IMG/VR virus record: IMGVR_UViG_3300042869_001172
Span: 62,001-126,000 of that record
DNA from: a virus
Reading direction: 5' to 3' (one strand)
DNA: 64,000 bases
Below are positions 18,701 to 26,916 of the stretch, piece by piece (position 1 is the stretch's first letter; every line of letters starts with the position of its first letter). The translations under genes and the position numbers were made by a program. The notes under the pieces were generated by a model. It searched no databases and was not told the origin of the DNA. It saw nothing but the letters and a program-made list of their open reading frames with translations.

Positions 18701-21700
18701 TTACCGTTTAAAACGACAACTTCTATGTTGAATACTCCATATTTTGTTAATTCAATTATGAATGGTGTTCAAAATAATAGAACAAGTGACCCTTATCCTT
18801 ATGTACAATCCGCGTATCTCTTTTTAAATTCATTGCCTTTGGCGACTTTAAGAGAACGGTATAAGACCAACACTAATACCGTTCCTGATGAGTTAGATTA
18901 TATTTCATCTTGTTTCAAAAAATTTGGAGCAATACATAAACTACCATATGCTTGGATATTAAAGTATGGGTCTATATGGCATCGTTATAAAAAATACAAA
19001 GAATCTAATGTTGATATTTTATCAAGTGCTTGGACTAATTTCGACTACACAACAAATTATAGTCCTATACTAAGTTCAAATACTCAAACATACCAATTTA
19101 ATTATAATGAATCACCAATTTCAATTACACTACAAGAAGAAACCCCAACAACTGCTAAAATGAATGTAGGGTTTTATCCTAAAGTAATTAATGATTTTAA
19201 TGTGTTTTATAATGGGTTTGAATTATATGATGAATATACTAATCTTGAGATTGAAAATAGTGTTAAAGGTGGTATGAAATTGTATAATTTCTCAGATTCA
19301 AATATTATATCCGCAAATCAAAATGGTAAAACATTAAATGTTATTACATATTCTGTATTACTTAGTAGTAGTAATTATTATCCTGATGTTAATTGTAACC
19401 CGGTAAGTAATACTAAAGGTACAGATTACTATGTTGTACCTTCATTTGGTAATCCTCTAAATCAGTCAAAAATTGCCTGTGTTGATAATTTAACCACGGG
19501 AAATAATACTAAGGTTAATTTAACATCAAACCCAAGTGTTTATAATGGTTCTGTTAGGACTTTATGGTCGGCACCAAACTATGGTTATTTTGATAGTAAT
19601 CAAATTACGTATCCACAACCGGATTCTTATATTACTCGAATTAATAGCGGGGAGACACAATCACCATTATATTTTTTGAACGGTGATAATTATACAGAAA
19701 TTGAGGAGATATTTTCAGTTTTTGAGAAAAAAATATTAGATTTATTTGAACAAGAATTTTTAAACTTTAGTAAACCTATTACAAATAGTGCGACAAACGC
19801 GCAAGTATCCCAATTTGATACTTCACCTGTCGATACTAATGATAATTTTAGAAATTTTCAGTCATTATTTAGAAATTTAATGACAGTCCCAATTCAAGGA
19901 AAAGAGGTTTCAGACCTCAATTATTTTTCTAATACAATTGGAAACCAATATAATGTTTTTCAAACAGGTATTAAAGATTTTATGAATTATGATATCTTAT
20001 TTAGATACGGTAATCCGTCAAATTATAATAGAAGAATTTTCGATTCTTATTTGTCCCATAATAATGTTCAAAAAGTCATTGACCCAATTAAGTTTCAACC
20101 GTATGTAAAAAATACTTTACCAACAAAAACAAGTTCATTAAGTCTTAGTCAGTCTCAATTGTTAAATCCAAACGCTTGGATTACTCTTGAAACTGAAGTG
20201 GGGTTTTCAACTATAAATAATGTTGTATACAGCAGTACCGGTTCATACATCACTGATTTTTTCATTGATAATAATATTCAATTTACTGTTGATAATGTTG
20301 TTTTATTGGCACCAATTATTAAAATGTATGCCACTCAAAAATTAAAAAACCCAAATATCACTGTTGCACAATTTCAAGCACAAATTAACCAATACCTTAC
20401 AAATGAAAGTGTTTTACAAGATAATTTTTTAAATCTTGTACTGGAAGGGGTTAGAAAAAATTTACCTGACCAAGAACAATTACCGGAAAAAACAATTCAA
20501 AGTGCTATTGACAGTCAACAGAGTAAGGTTGAAAATTATGAAGTTTTCAAAGCGTTAAACGATAAATGGATTGCTGGTGGAGATTATAAAAGTAAGACAT
20601 TATTTGAAGATATTTTATTTTTAGATAGGGCGTCAAGAAATATTGGTGATACTATCTTATTAGATATTTTTGAAATGAGAAATATGTTCAGTCAAAAATC
20701 AATAAATGAGTCAATGAGTGTTTATACTTTTATTAGTGGATTATTAATTAAAAATAATTTTACGGTAATGAATTTACCTGCATATATTAATTTTTACAAT
20801 GTTCAAGATGTAGATGGTACCACAATTCCGAATAGAGCGGAAGGTTCGTTGGAATTTGCTAATAACTTATGGGGTACATTTTTAGATGTTGATTATAGAA
20901 AATCAAGTTCAAAAATGGTTTGTTTCTATGTTGGTAAACCATCACAATATTTAAATTTACCAAAAGGTAATTTTAGATTCCGAGATGATGCGTTTGATAT
21001 GGGTAGGGCATCTGAAAACCCTTTAATTGAAAACCAAGTTGGTAAAAAAGATTGGGGTGTTTCAAATAAATGCGTAGGGTTTAGTGTTGATATTGGAATT
21101 AGAAATCAAAATGTTTTTTATTCTTTTAGTGTGTCACAAGATAATGGGGTTGCAACATCAGAAACAATTGCAACTCAATTAAATATGGTTGACCAAGCGT
21201 CAGGTAAAAATGTTGCAACTCAAAATGCCAGTTTATATAATTTATACAAACAAAGAAGTTATAAATGTTCGGTCGTTTGTTTAGGTAATGCGTTATTACA
21301 ACCGACCATGTATTTTAATTTAAGACATGTACCAATGTTTAATGGCCCATATATGATACAACAAGTTGAACATTCTATTCAACCGGGTCAATTCCAAACA
21401 ACATTTCAAGGAGTTAGACAAGGGGTTTATGATTTACCAGCAATTGATAATTTTATTCAAAGTATTAATCAAAATTTACTAACCAAAGTTGAGGAACTTC
21501 TTAAAATTAAGAAAGATACAATTAATGTTTTAAGCGCTTCAACTGAAAGTACTAAATCAAATAATATCGTACAATCGGCGAATAGTACTAAAGGAACTAC
21601 TAATCAATGTGAAAGTAAAGTATTACCGATTTATCTTAATAAAAAGTTTCAATCAACTAACGCGGTTCTTACAGGGATAACTGAATCACAATTTGCTGAG

Positions 21701-23449
21701 GCACTTAAAAGAATCATGCCAAATAATCTTGAGTTAGCAACAATTATTTATTGTATTTCATATGTTAGAACATTTCAAAAGGCGAGTAATAGTAAAATAG
21801 GTAAATTTAACGGATGGAATCATAATTTTGCAACTGTGACATTAGATATTGATTATGGGGAAATTGACGGGACATTTTTAAGTACTTATTCTTGCCTTAA
21901 TCTTAATCAAACCCCTGCAACAAAAGAATCATTACCTATTGCAAATTTTAGTACAATAGATAATTTTATTGCATTTATGTCCGCAAGAATACGAGAAAGA
22001 ATTCCACAAATATCGAATCTTGGACTTGTTAAATATTATGCTTGTTTTTGGCCGGTTAAAGTTTTATCTGAATCATATTATGATACACATATTAAGGATT
22101 ATGAGACATTAAAAAATACTTTTGACCGTGCCTTAACTTCGGCACTTGGTGTTAAAATAGCGACAAAGGCGATTGTTGAAGATTTAAAAAACACGATAAA
22201 TGAAGTTGAAAGTAAGGGTTCAAGTAATGGGGTGCCGACAACTACTGCGGTTGTATCACAACTATCTTGTCCACCACCAATAATAACATCATTCTCACCA
22301 CTATCTGGAAATACAGGTACAATAGTTCAAGTTAATGGTACTGATTTTAATGGAACAAGTTCAATTAAGGTTAACGGGGTTAATGTACCATCTACTGAAT
22401 TTACCGTGTTTAATGGTACTACCTTAAGATTTAATACTCCAATAATTGGAACTGGTAAGGTTATTAGTAAAGGTAAGATTGTTATTACAACACCAAATGG
22501 GGTCTTTACAAGTGTTGGGGACTATACGTTTGACCCATCAATAGTTGCATCATCTGCATCATCACCGGGAGGTTATCAAAACCCTCAAAATCAAACGACA
22601 AATTCGTCAACTTCGGAACAATTACAATCATCAAATACTAATCCTCAAACTGTCGGACCTTTGACTATGATTGGTACTGAGATACAATTAAATGAGAGTA
22701 AAACCCAATCTTTAAATGTCAAGATAAATCCTCAATCAACGGGATATGTTTTATCTCCTAATCCTGACATGAGGTATACTGTTTATGAGTTGGTAGAAGT
22801 TAATGGTAAAGTTAGTCGAAAATATATTTCACAAAGTGAAATAAGTGTTGGAGGACAAGTTTTAAATAACGAATTTAATGTGACATTAACTGAAGTAGAA
22901 TCTTACTTTATTGATAGTATTCCAAAAATTGAAGGTAAAACGCAAATAGACCTTGTGTTTATATTAAAAGCATATAAAGGGGTAGAGCAACCTGTGGTAC
23001 AACAATTTCCATTTAAGGTATGGTATACCGCTCCTGGGCAAACCCAAGTACCGGTTGAGAATGTGCCAACAAGTCAAACTTTACCAACGTTTCCTCAACA
23101 AAAACTATCGTTAATTAAACTTTTTGATTCCCCAAATTTACAAGGGGAAGGGTGGAGTTACTATAATATTAAAAAACCCGCGGGTGGTTATATTACATAT
23201 AATTTTATTACTGAAAAACCTTTTACTACTCAAAATGTCGTTAGTACTAAAATTTTAAACGCTACCACATATGAAATAGTTAATTATAGTGGGATTGGGG
23301 GGATAACAACAAATTATACAAATGAAATAACCCTTAACAAATTAGGGTCTTTCAGATTACAAGTTGAATATCGACCATACGGGACTACCTCACCAATTGG
23401 AGGTGAAATATTGGTACAAACAATAATAAGTGATGTTTTCACTTTATAA
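15770..23449 (+). CDS. giant baseplate hub protein with IPT/TIG and possible hydrolase-like domain
   Basis: A protein of 2559 aa, the largest in the window. Residues about 1820-1910 (YKCSVVCLGNALLQPTMYF, then VPMFNGPYMI, VEHSIQPGQF and GVRQGVYDLP) resemble the C-terminal part of hub proteins of the gp27/gpD type, which form the trimeric tail-tip ring. Residues about 1970-2130 hold an alpha/beta-poor helical domain with GWNHNFATVTLD and a later F-x-T-IDNFIAFM helix, reminiscent of glucosaminidase/lysozyme-like folds; this is weak. Residues 2165-2257 form an IPT/TIG immunoglobulin-like domain (ITSFSPLSGNTGT to DYTFDP). The end is another beta domain. It starts inside the LysM-like gene. Fusion of several T4 hub functions (gp27, gp5) in one chain is inferred. 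Confidence 0.7.
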   Translation: MAGNLRADNSGDILVEFDYNNIIVVDPNKTIDSQGKIQERLIDHESLVMFANLEAEVLPRTKLAVGASPEDRIRTISVAKMNFLKPTKDSFLGVGYYDELTGNNSTKFNGDNQMMEKTVPTNDGNQAYSISSPANLTNVFDNGLLGITSINITTNSSFVPSVSMRLEDVQGKALFSLGNNSPYAAFFNLPYPPFYLTLKGYYGQAIRYQLNLEKFHATFNTFSGNYQVDLQFKGYKFNVLNEISMGHLMAVPHMYGQTFNISTSPTGTQESNKTAESQSKAQGVISQNNSQSDNSVVTQIVSEKGYQKIVEVYSEYKAKGLIPADLPELTLFQLMTKLSTFENRIMDKFPKAKVMPLTNIRNYKEILKQYFSAIRGTNISWFNTYIDPKPIVLNNTNEKVYVYKKLTLGEKETAGKLLESYVDKFNKALSENETLGKNGESPIPNPIKFNTLKIDPPVDGAINWKETVRLQTGKVLPTEDDINAFKEQLYQTKLPVISKSEVLAPSFFIFEGTNRFDGQISLLETDANKKLSEYESSISAELLRKIEDTDSGLGFKPTVRNMIAVVMASAEAFIRLLDDVHTNAWNVKYDPVRKQAIMDNPSSAQSSETRQKVPISVSAKESNQGLSNSEEPVYPWPLFFVETPEDKKGRFQLKYIADPTVVNLTQGYLFDKWPEVEFVEEYMKGLTQKFTIPIAPPPLDNERDTNRININAIEFPSAGLPYVNKEEVKFFYEIWERQFLTSHYSGLIRANSNQIDELIKLNVESEVNNIVKGLGISSPYLTLKLKNYNLKANSYPQFLSTISNDGTGRAYQDYIRDFFVTPYIKNLVNNSYSILSTSDIGKIPQVSTKSFALDVLLKNASNEPLIVDTLPYTNPTWCLNNLSSSKKSVGNEVYNTKKTLKIFEPRKIISNFNDVYNFTTNRPVTNFSFYQNQNPSLVALQFNLLNPYGLKDFYLEREPKNFVATEGYYDATTPTDVLPFKTTTSMLNTPYFVNSIMNGVQNNRTSDPYPYVQSAYLFLNSLPLATLRERYKTNTNTVPDELDYISSCFKKFGAIHKLPYAWILKYGSIWHRYKKYKESNVDILSSAWTNFDYTTNYSPILSSNTQTYQFNYNESPISITLQEETPTTAKMNVGFYPKVINDFNVFYNGFELYDEYTNLEIENSVKGGMKLYNFSDSNIISANQNGKTLNVITYSVLLSSSNYYPDVNCNPVSNTKGTDYYVVPSFGNPLNQSKIACVDNLTTGNNTKVNLTSNPSVYNGSVRTLWSAPNYGYFDSNQITYPQPDSYITRINSGETQSPLYFLNGDNYTEIEEIFSVFEKKILDLFEQEFLNFSKPITNSATNAQVSQFDTSPVDTNDNFRNFQSLFRNLMTVPIQGKEVSDLNYFSNTIGNQYNVFQTGIKDFMNYDILFRYGNPSNYNRRIFDSYLSHNNVQKVIDPIKFQPYVKNTLPTKTSSLSLSQSQLLNPNAWITLETEVGFSTINNVVYSSTGSYITDFFIDNNIQFTVDNVVLLAPIIKMYATQKLKNPNITVAQFQAQINQYLTNESVLQDNFLNLVLEGVRKNLPDQEQLPEKTIQSAIDSQQSKVENYEVFKALNDKWIAGGDYKSKTLFEDILFLDRASRNIGDTILLDIFEMRNMFSQKSINESMSVYTFISGLLIKNNFTVMNLPAYINFYNVQDVDGTTIPNRAEGSLEFANNLWGTFLDVDYRKSSSKMVCFYVGKPSQYLNLPKGNFRFRDDAFDMGRASENPLIENQVGKKDWGVSNKCVGFSVDIGIRNQNVFYSFSVSQDNGVATSETIATQLNMVDQASGKNVATQNASLYNLYKQRSYKCSVVCLGNALLQPTMYFNLRHVPMFNGPYMIQQVEHSIQPGQFQTTFQGVRQGVYDLPAIDNFIQSINQNLLTKVEELLKIKKDTINVLSASTESTKSNNIVQSANSTKGTTNQCESKVLPIYLNKKFQSTNAVLTGITESQFAEALKRIMPNNLELATIIYCISYVRTFQKASNSKIGKFNGWNHNFATVTLDIDYGEIDGTFLSTYSCLNLNQTPATKESLPIANFSTIDNFIAFMSARIRERIPQISNLGLVKYYACFWPVKVLSESYYDTHIKDYETLKNTFDRALTSALGVKIATKAIVEDLKNTINEVESKGSSNGVPTTTAVVSQLSCPPPIITSFSPLSGNTGTIVQVNGTDFNGTSSIKVNGVNVPSTEFTVFNGTTLRFNTPIIGTGKVISKGKIVITTPNGVFTSVGDYTFDPSIVASSASSPGGYQNPQNQTTNSSTSEQLQSSNTNPQTVGPLTMIGTEIQLNESKTQSLNVKINPQSTGYVLSPNPDMRYTVYELVEVNGKVSRKYISQSEISVGGQVLNNEFNVTLTEVESYFIDSIPKIEGKTQIDLVFILKAYKGVEQPVVQQFPFKVWYTAPGQTQVPVENVPTSQTLPTFPQQKLSLIKLFDSPNLQGEGWSYYNIKKPAGGYITYNFITEKPFTTQNVVSTKILNATTYEIVNYSGIGGITTNYTNEITLNKLGSFRLQVEYRPYGTTSPIGGEILVQTIISDVFTL

Positions 23450-23459
23450 CATAATGATA

Positions 23460-23466
23460 TATTTAT
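23460..23466 (+). promoter_or_regulatory. candidate late promoter TATTTATAATAAAAAC
   Basis: Sits in the 32-nt gap after the hub gene and ends 15 nt before the ATG at 23482. Confidence 0.5.
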
Positions 23467-23481
23467 AATAAAAACAATTTT

Positions 23482-23706
23482 ATGAACATAAAATCAGCAT
23501 TAGACAACTATCTTGGAAAATCAACAAGAGTTTCTCAAACAGATAACGGTGATGGAACACAACAAGTTTGTGATTTAGATACAGGTGATTGTTATACAAT
23601 CAGAGAAAGAGATGGGCTTATTGAAAGAGCTGGACATCAAACAACGATTAACAGAAAAGTTAGAGTTGAGACAGCAGGAGGAATTAAACAATTATTAAAC
23701 GGATAA
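23482..23706 (+). CDS. small conserved-looking virion protein, unknown
   Basis: A protein of 74 aa, starting MNIKSALDNYLGKSTRV, with a compact beta-like centre containing a Cys pair (VCDLDTGDC) and an RE-R-DGLIER turn. No known domain was recognised. It has its own candidate late promoter and is followed six bases later by the Pro-rich gene, so both are probably late structural or assembly factors. Confidence 0.6.
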   Translation: MNIKSALDNYLGKSTRVSQTDNGDGTQQVCDLDTGDCYTIRERDGLIERAGHQTTINRKVRVETAGGIKQLLNG

Positions 23707-23712
23707 TTAAAA

Positions 23713-24414
23713 ATGGCATTAGATAGAAAATTAATACAAGAAATTACAAGGTATCATAATATTAACAATTATATTATGGAACAAGCTGCGGTTGAACCTG
23801 AAACACCCATTGAAGATGAATTAGGTGCTTTGACACCACCAATGGCCCCACCGGGAGAAGAAACTCCACCGGCTCCAGCACCATCTGAGGCAGTACCACC
23901 ACCGGCGCCTGGAGATATACCACAAGCAATTGATGTTGCAACTGACCCTGATGTAGAAAAAATCGATGATGAGGGTAGTTCTGAAGAATCAACTGATGAT
24001 GGTAGTGGAAGTGAAGAACTTGAAATTACTGATTTGGTTAATTCTCAAAAAAATATTGAAACTAAACAAGATGAGTATTTTGAAAACTTATTCAGTCAAC
24101 TATCTAACTTAGAATCCAAATTAGGAGAGATGGATAATGTAATGAACAAATTAAATTCACTTGAAAGTAAAATTGAAAAATATCGAGAAAAAACACCTCA
24201 AGAGAAATTAGAATTGAGAAGTTACGATTCATACCCTTTCAATCAAAAATTATCTCAATTTTTTGATGACAAACAAGACGAAATGGAAATGACCGGAAAA
24301 AATGAATATGTTTTAACTTCCGATGAAGTTGAAGACATTAATTCAAGCGATATTAAAAATTCCTTCCAACCAGGTTCTCAACGAGACGACTACAAACCCT
24401 CATTCAAACGATAA
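23713..24414 (+). CDS. Pro-rich, coiled-coil protein, unknown
   Basis: A protein of 233 aa in three parts. First is an N-terminal helix (LDRKLIQEITRYHNINNYIM). Second is a disordered Pro/Ala/Glu-rich stretch (residues about 28-100). Third is a coiled coil (about 105-165, heptads such as LFSQLSNLESKL) followed by a charged tail ending SFKR. The design suggests a scaffold, linker or assembly protein. It is the last gene before the terminator separating tail module I from the replication module. I do not recognise a family. Confidence 0.6.
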   Translation: MALDRKLIQEITRYHNINNYIMEQAAVEPETPIEDELGALTPPMAPPGEETPPAPAPSEAVPPPAPGDIPQAIDVATDPDVEKIDDEGSSEESTDDGSGSEELEITDLVNSQKNIETKQDEYFENLFSQLSNLESKLGEMDNVMNKLNSLESKIEKYREKTPQEKLELRSYDSYPFNQKLSQFFDDKQDEMEMTGKNEYVLTSDEVEDINSSDIKNSFQPGSQRDDYKPSFKR

Positions 24415-24424
24415 TAAAAACTTC

Positions 24425-24451
24425 AAAGGTGTCTTAACGGACACCTTTTTT
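24425..24451 (+). terminator. rho-independent terminator ending tail module I
   Basis: Arms AAAGGTGTC and GACACCTTT around TTAACG, with a six-T run. It is located 10 nt after the Pro-rich gene's stop and upstream of the gp32 promoter region. Confidence 0.88.
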
Positions 24452-24454
24452 AAT

Positions 24455-24485
24455 TTGACTTTTCCCGATTTATCACTTATGTTTA
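24455..24485 (+). promoter_or_regulatory. possible host-type promoter for gp32
   Basis: TTG at 24455-24457, then 20 nt, then TATGTTTA at 24478-24485, which matches the Bacteroidota -33/-7 consensus (TTG ... TAnnTTTG) in 7 of 8 positions of the -7 box. Located right after the terminator. Weak evidence in AT-rich DNA. Confidence 0.3.
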
Positions 24486-24516
24486 TTTAACAATTTAACA
24501 ATTTAATTATTTAACA
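24485..24516 (+). promoter_or_regulatory. gp32 leader: four ATTTAA octamers in 8-nt register
   Basis: ATTTAACA at 24485, 24493 and 24509, with ATTTAATT at 24501, ends one base before the gp32 ATG. The tract is unstructured and covers the whole ribosome-binding region. In T4, gp32 represses its own mRNA by cooperative binding to an A/U-rich unstructured leader, and this tract is a good candidate for the same device. Confidence 0.55.
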
Positions 24517-24517
24517 C

Positions 24518-25369
24518 ATGAGTTCATTAGACGCCGTATTGGCACAGTACGAAAATTCAAAACAATCAGGGGGCGGGGCCCAAGGAAAAATGTCGCAAGA
24601 CGAAAGAATGAAAAAATATTTTGCACTTATCTTAGGTGATAAGGAGCAATCAGGACAAAGAAGAGTTAGAATCCTACCTACGAGTGATGGTTCTTCACCA
24701 TTCAAAGAGGCTTGGTATCATGAGATTCAAGTTGGGGGACAATGGCAAAAATTCTACGACCCGGGAAAGAATGATAACGAGCGTTCACCTTTAAATGAGG
24801 TTTACGAAGAGTTAATTTCAACCGGAAAAGAATCTGACAAACAATTAGCTACTCAGTACCGTTCTCGTAAATTCTATATCGTAAAAGTTATCGATAGAGA
24901 TAATGAAGACCACGGACCTAAATTTTGGAGATTCAAACATAACTACAAAAACGATGGTATCTTAGATAAAATTATCCCAATTTGGAGAAACAAAGGTGAT
25001 ATTACCAACGCTCAAGAAGGTAGAGATTTAATCATTGAATTATCTAAGGCTAAAACACCAAAAGGAAAAGAATACACGACTGTATCTACAATTATGTATG
25101 AAGACAAAGGTCCTGTACATACAGACCAAGCACAGGCAGATGCTTGGATTAATGATGAGTTAACTTGGTTAGATGTTTATTCTAAAAAACCGGTTGAATA
25201 TCTTGAAGCAATTGCTCGTGGGGAAACTCCAAGATGGGATTCAGATAAAGGTGGATATTCTTACGAAAGTGATTCAGTCGGTACAGAGTCTTTTGGTGGT
25301 GCTAAATCAAATGAAAGTCCTATTGACCCACAAATGAATGATTTACCTGATGAAGAGCTTCCATTCTAA
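24518..25369 (+). CDS. gp32: single-stranded DNA-binding protein (gp32-like)
   Basis: A protein of 283 aa (T4 gp32 is 301). It has an N-terminal helix for self-association, and a core with the gp32-type pattern RVRILPTSDG...PFKEAWYHEI...WQKFYDP and FWRFKHNYKNDGI. A Gly/Ser linker leads to a very acidic tail ending DEELPF, the tail that recruits replication partners. It coats ssDNA at forks and in recombination beside UvsX and gp41. The protein contains no cysteine, so the zinc-binding Cys ligands of T4 gp32 are absent and the core must be stabilised differently. The start is fixed by the short leader. A 32-nt octamer repeat precedes it and a hairpin follows it, both possible autoregulatory elements. 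Confidence 0.92.
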   Translation: MSSLDAVLAQYENSKQSGGGAQGKMSQDERMKKYFALILGDKEQSGQRRVRILPTSDGSSPFKEAWYHEIQVGGQWQKFYDPGKNDNERSPLNEVYEELISTGKESDKQLATQYRSRKFYIVKVIDRDNEDHGPKFWRFKHNYKNDGILDKIIPIWRNKGDITNAQEGRDLIIELSKAKTPKGKEYTTVSTIMYEDKGPVHTDQAQADAWINDELTWLDVYSKKPVEYLEAIARGETPRWDSDKGGYSYESDSVGTESFGGAKSNESPIDPQMNDLPDEELPF

Positions 25370-25383
25370 AATAAAATAATAAA

Positions 25384-25416
25384 ACTTGGACCGTAAGACA
25401 TACTTATTGTCCAAGT
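25384..25416 (+). other. long hairpin after gp32
   Basis: ACTTGGAC (25384-25391) pairs with GTCCAAGT (25409-25416); inside, TAAG pairs with CTTA. No T-run follows, so it is more likely an mRNA stability or processing element than a terminator. Confidence 0.5.
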
Positions 25417-25433
25417 ATTAATGATATTATTAT

Positions 25434-25730
25434 ATGACATTTAAAGAAGAAATTGATTTACAATTGAGGGACAATAAAATGTTGTCTTATGAAATTTTAA
25501 GTCAACTAAAAGATAAAACTTACTTTTCAGGTAGGAGTAAACAAATTGGTGATAGCGTTTTATTTGGGATGTTAGATGAGGGGGTTAATGAAGAAGGTGT
25601 GAACAGTATTCGATTAATCACTTTTCATGAAGAAGAAGTTGATGTACTATATGAAGAGGACCCTTCAAAATACAATAGAAATAAAACAAACAAATTACCA
25701 CACATTAAAAAAATAGAAAATGGCAATTAA
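25434..25730 (+). CDS. small acidic unknown protein between gp32 and uvsX
   Basis: A protein of 98 aa, acidic in the middle (EEEVDVLYEED) with a basic C-terminus (NRNKTNKLPHIKKI). It overlaps the uvsX start by 11 nt, so it is co-translated with the recombinase. No domain was recognised. Position in T4-type genomes would allow a recombination mediator or regulator, but the size and sequence do not identify one (T4 UvsY is 137 aa). Confidence 0.6.
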   Translation: MTFKEEIDLQLRDNKMLSYEILSQLKDKTYFSGRSKQIGDSVLFGMLDEGVNEEGVNSIRLITFHEEEVDVLYEEDPSKYNRNKTNKLPHIKKIENGN

Positions 25731-26712
25731 GAAGAAAACATTCTCATTAGAGGATATTAAAGGTAAATTCTCAACAAAAACAAAATATAAACCTGAGAGT
25801 TTTTATAATTGTGGTGAGGCGTTTATGGATACGGTTGGATTACCAGGTCCGGTGATGGGAGGAATTAATATGTTCTTGGGTCACTCAAACACATCAAAAT
25901 CAACAGCAATGATATTGGCAGCGGTTGATGCCCAAAAAAAAGGACATTTACCGGTGTTTATTATTACGGAAAAAAAATGGTCTTGGGAACACTCGGTAGA
26001 ACTTGGATTACAGGCAGAACAAAATGAGGATGGTGTTTGGGACGGTCATTTTATATTTAACGATTCATTTGACGTTGTTGAACAAGCAACTGATTTTATT
26101 AATGATGTGTTAGATGCTCAAGAAAGAGGTGAAATACCTTATAGTCTATTATTTTTATGGGACTCAATTGGGTCAATTCCCTGTCAAATGACATTTGACG
26201 GAAAAGGTGGGGGAATGCACACCGCTAAAGTACTTGCTGATAAAGTTGGTATGGGTATACATTCAAGAATATCTAAATCTAAAAAAGAAGATTATCCATA
26301 TTATAATACCGTGGTTTTTTTAAATCAACCATGGGTACTCCTTCCTGATAACCCGTTTGGCCAAGCGGAAATTAAGAGTAAGGGTGGTGAGGCGATATGG
26401 TTAGCAAGTAGTTTGGTATTTTTATTTGGTAATCAAAAAAAGGCGGGTGTGAATCATATTACGGCAACTAAAAATGGTAGAACAATTTCCTACGCAACTA
26501 GAACAAAAATCTCTATATTAAAAAATCACGTGAATGGAATACAATATAAGGATAGTAAAATTATTGTAGTGCCTCAAGGATATATTGCGGACACAAAAGA
26601 GTCTTTAGATAAATATAAAAAAGAATATTCTGGATATTGGAACGCAATACTTAGTGGTACGGGGGAGATTATACTTGATGAATCAGAAAAAGAAAGTTTT
26701 GAAGAAGAATAA
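25720..26712 (+). CDS. uvsX: RecA-like recombinase (UvsX)
   Basis: A protein of 330 aa. The Walker A loop is GHSNTSKS at residues 54-61 and Walker B is LLFLWD at 143-148. Between them lies the FIITEKKWSWEH segment, which carries the expected acidic residue after a beta strand. Further on are the L1/L2-like DNA-binding region (GGGMHTAKVLADK) and YNTVVFLNQPW. UvsX forms filaments on ssDNA and catalyses strand exchange for recombination-dependent replication, working with gp32. It is shorter than T4 UvsX (391 aa), mainly at the C-terminus. The gene overlaps its upstream neighbour and is followed by an RHH/HNH pair that looks inserted. Confidence 0.88.
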   Translation: MAIKKKTFSLEDIKGKFSTKTKYKPESFYNCGEAFMDTVGLPGPVMGGINMFLGHSNTSKSTAMILAAVDAQKKGHLPVFIITEKKWSWEHSVELGLQAEQNEDGVWDGHFIFNDSFDVVEQATDFINDVLDAQERGEIPYSLLFLWDSIGSIPCQMTFDGKGGGMHTAKVLADKVGMGIHSRISKSKKEDYPYYNTVVFLNQPWVLLPDNPFGQAEIKSKGGEAIWLASSLVFLFGNQKKAGVNHITATKNGRTISYATRTKISILKNHVNGIQYKDSKIIVVPQGYIADTKESLDKYKKEYSGYWNAILSGTGEIILDESEKESFEEE

Positions 26713-26740
26713 AAAAAAGTTATAATTATTCTACTTTTAT

Positions 26741-26748
26741 TACATTTG
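26741..26748 (+). promoter_or_regulatory. possible Bacteroidota-type -7 box TACATTTG
   Basis: TACATTTG matches TAnnTTTG exactly, 15 nt before the RHH ATG. No clear TTG at the -33 position, so support is limited. Confidence 0.3.
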
Positions 26749-26752
26749 TAGA

Positions 26753-26759
26753 TATTTAT
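26753..26759 (+). promoter_or_regulatory. TATTTAT element before RHH/HNH genes
   Basis: TATTTATTAATATG; ends only 4 nt before the RHH start, closer than at the structural genes, so it may be coincidental or give a leaderless message. Confidence 0.3.
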
Positions 26760-26763
26760 TAAT

Positions 26764-26916
26764 ATGGGAAGAAAGAAAAAAGAAGAAATTGAAAAGAAAG
26801 TTAAGATTGGAGTCTCAATAGACCCAGAACTTCCACAGTACTTTAAGGATAAATCTATAAATTTATCTTCCCTTGTTAATAAATTATTAAAAGAATATAT
26901 TAGAAATGGAAACTAA
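26764..26916 (+). CDS. ribbon-helix-helix small DNA-binding protein
   Basis: A protein of 50 aa with a Lys-rich N-terminus, beta strand KVKIGVSID, helix PELPQYFKDK and helix LSSLVNKLLKEYI: a clean ribbon-helix-helix pattern of the CopG/Arc type. It overlaps the start of the HNH gene by 11 nt, so the two are translationally coupled. The likely role is to repress the operon or to add DNA-binding specificity to the endonuclease; the sequence alone does not decide. It shares the strand-D-P-helix junction with the antisense RHH protein near 2.5 kb but is otherwise different. Confidence 0.65.
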   Translation: MGRKKKEEIEKKVKIGVSIDPELPQYFKDKSINLSSLVNKLLKEYIRNGN

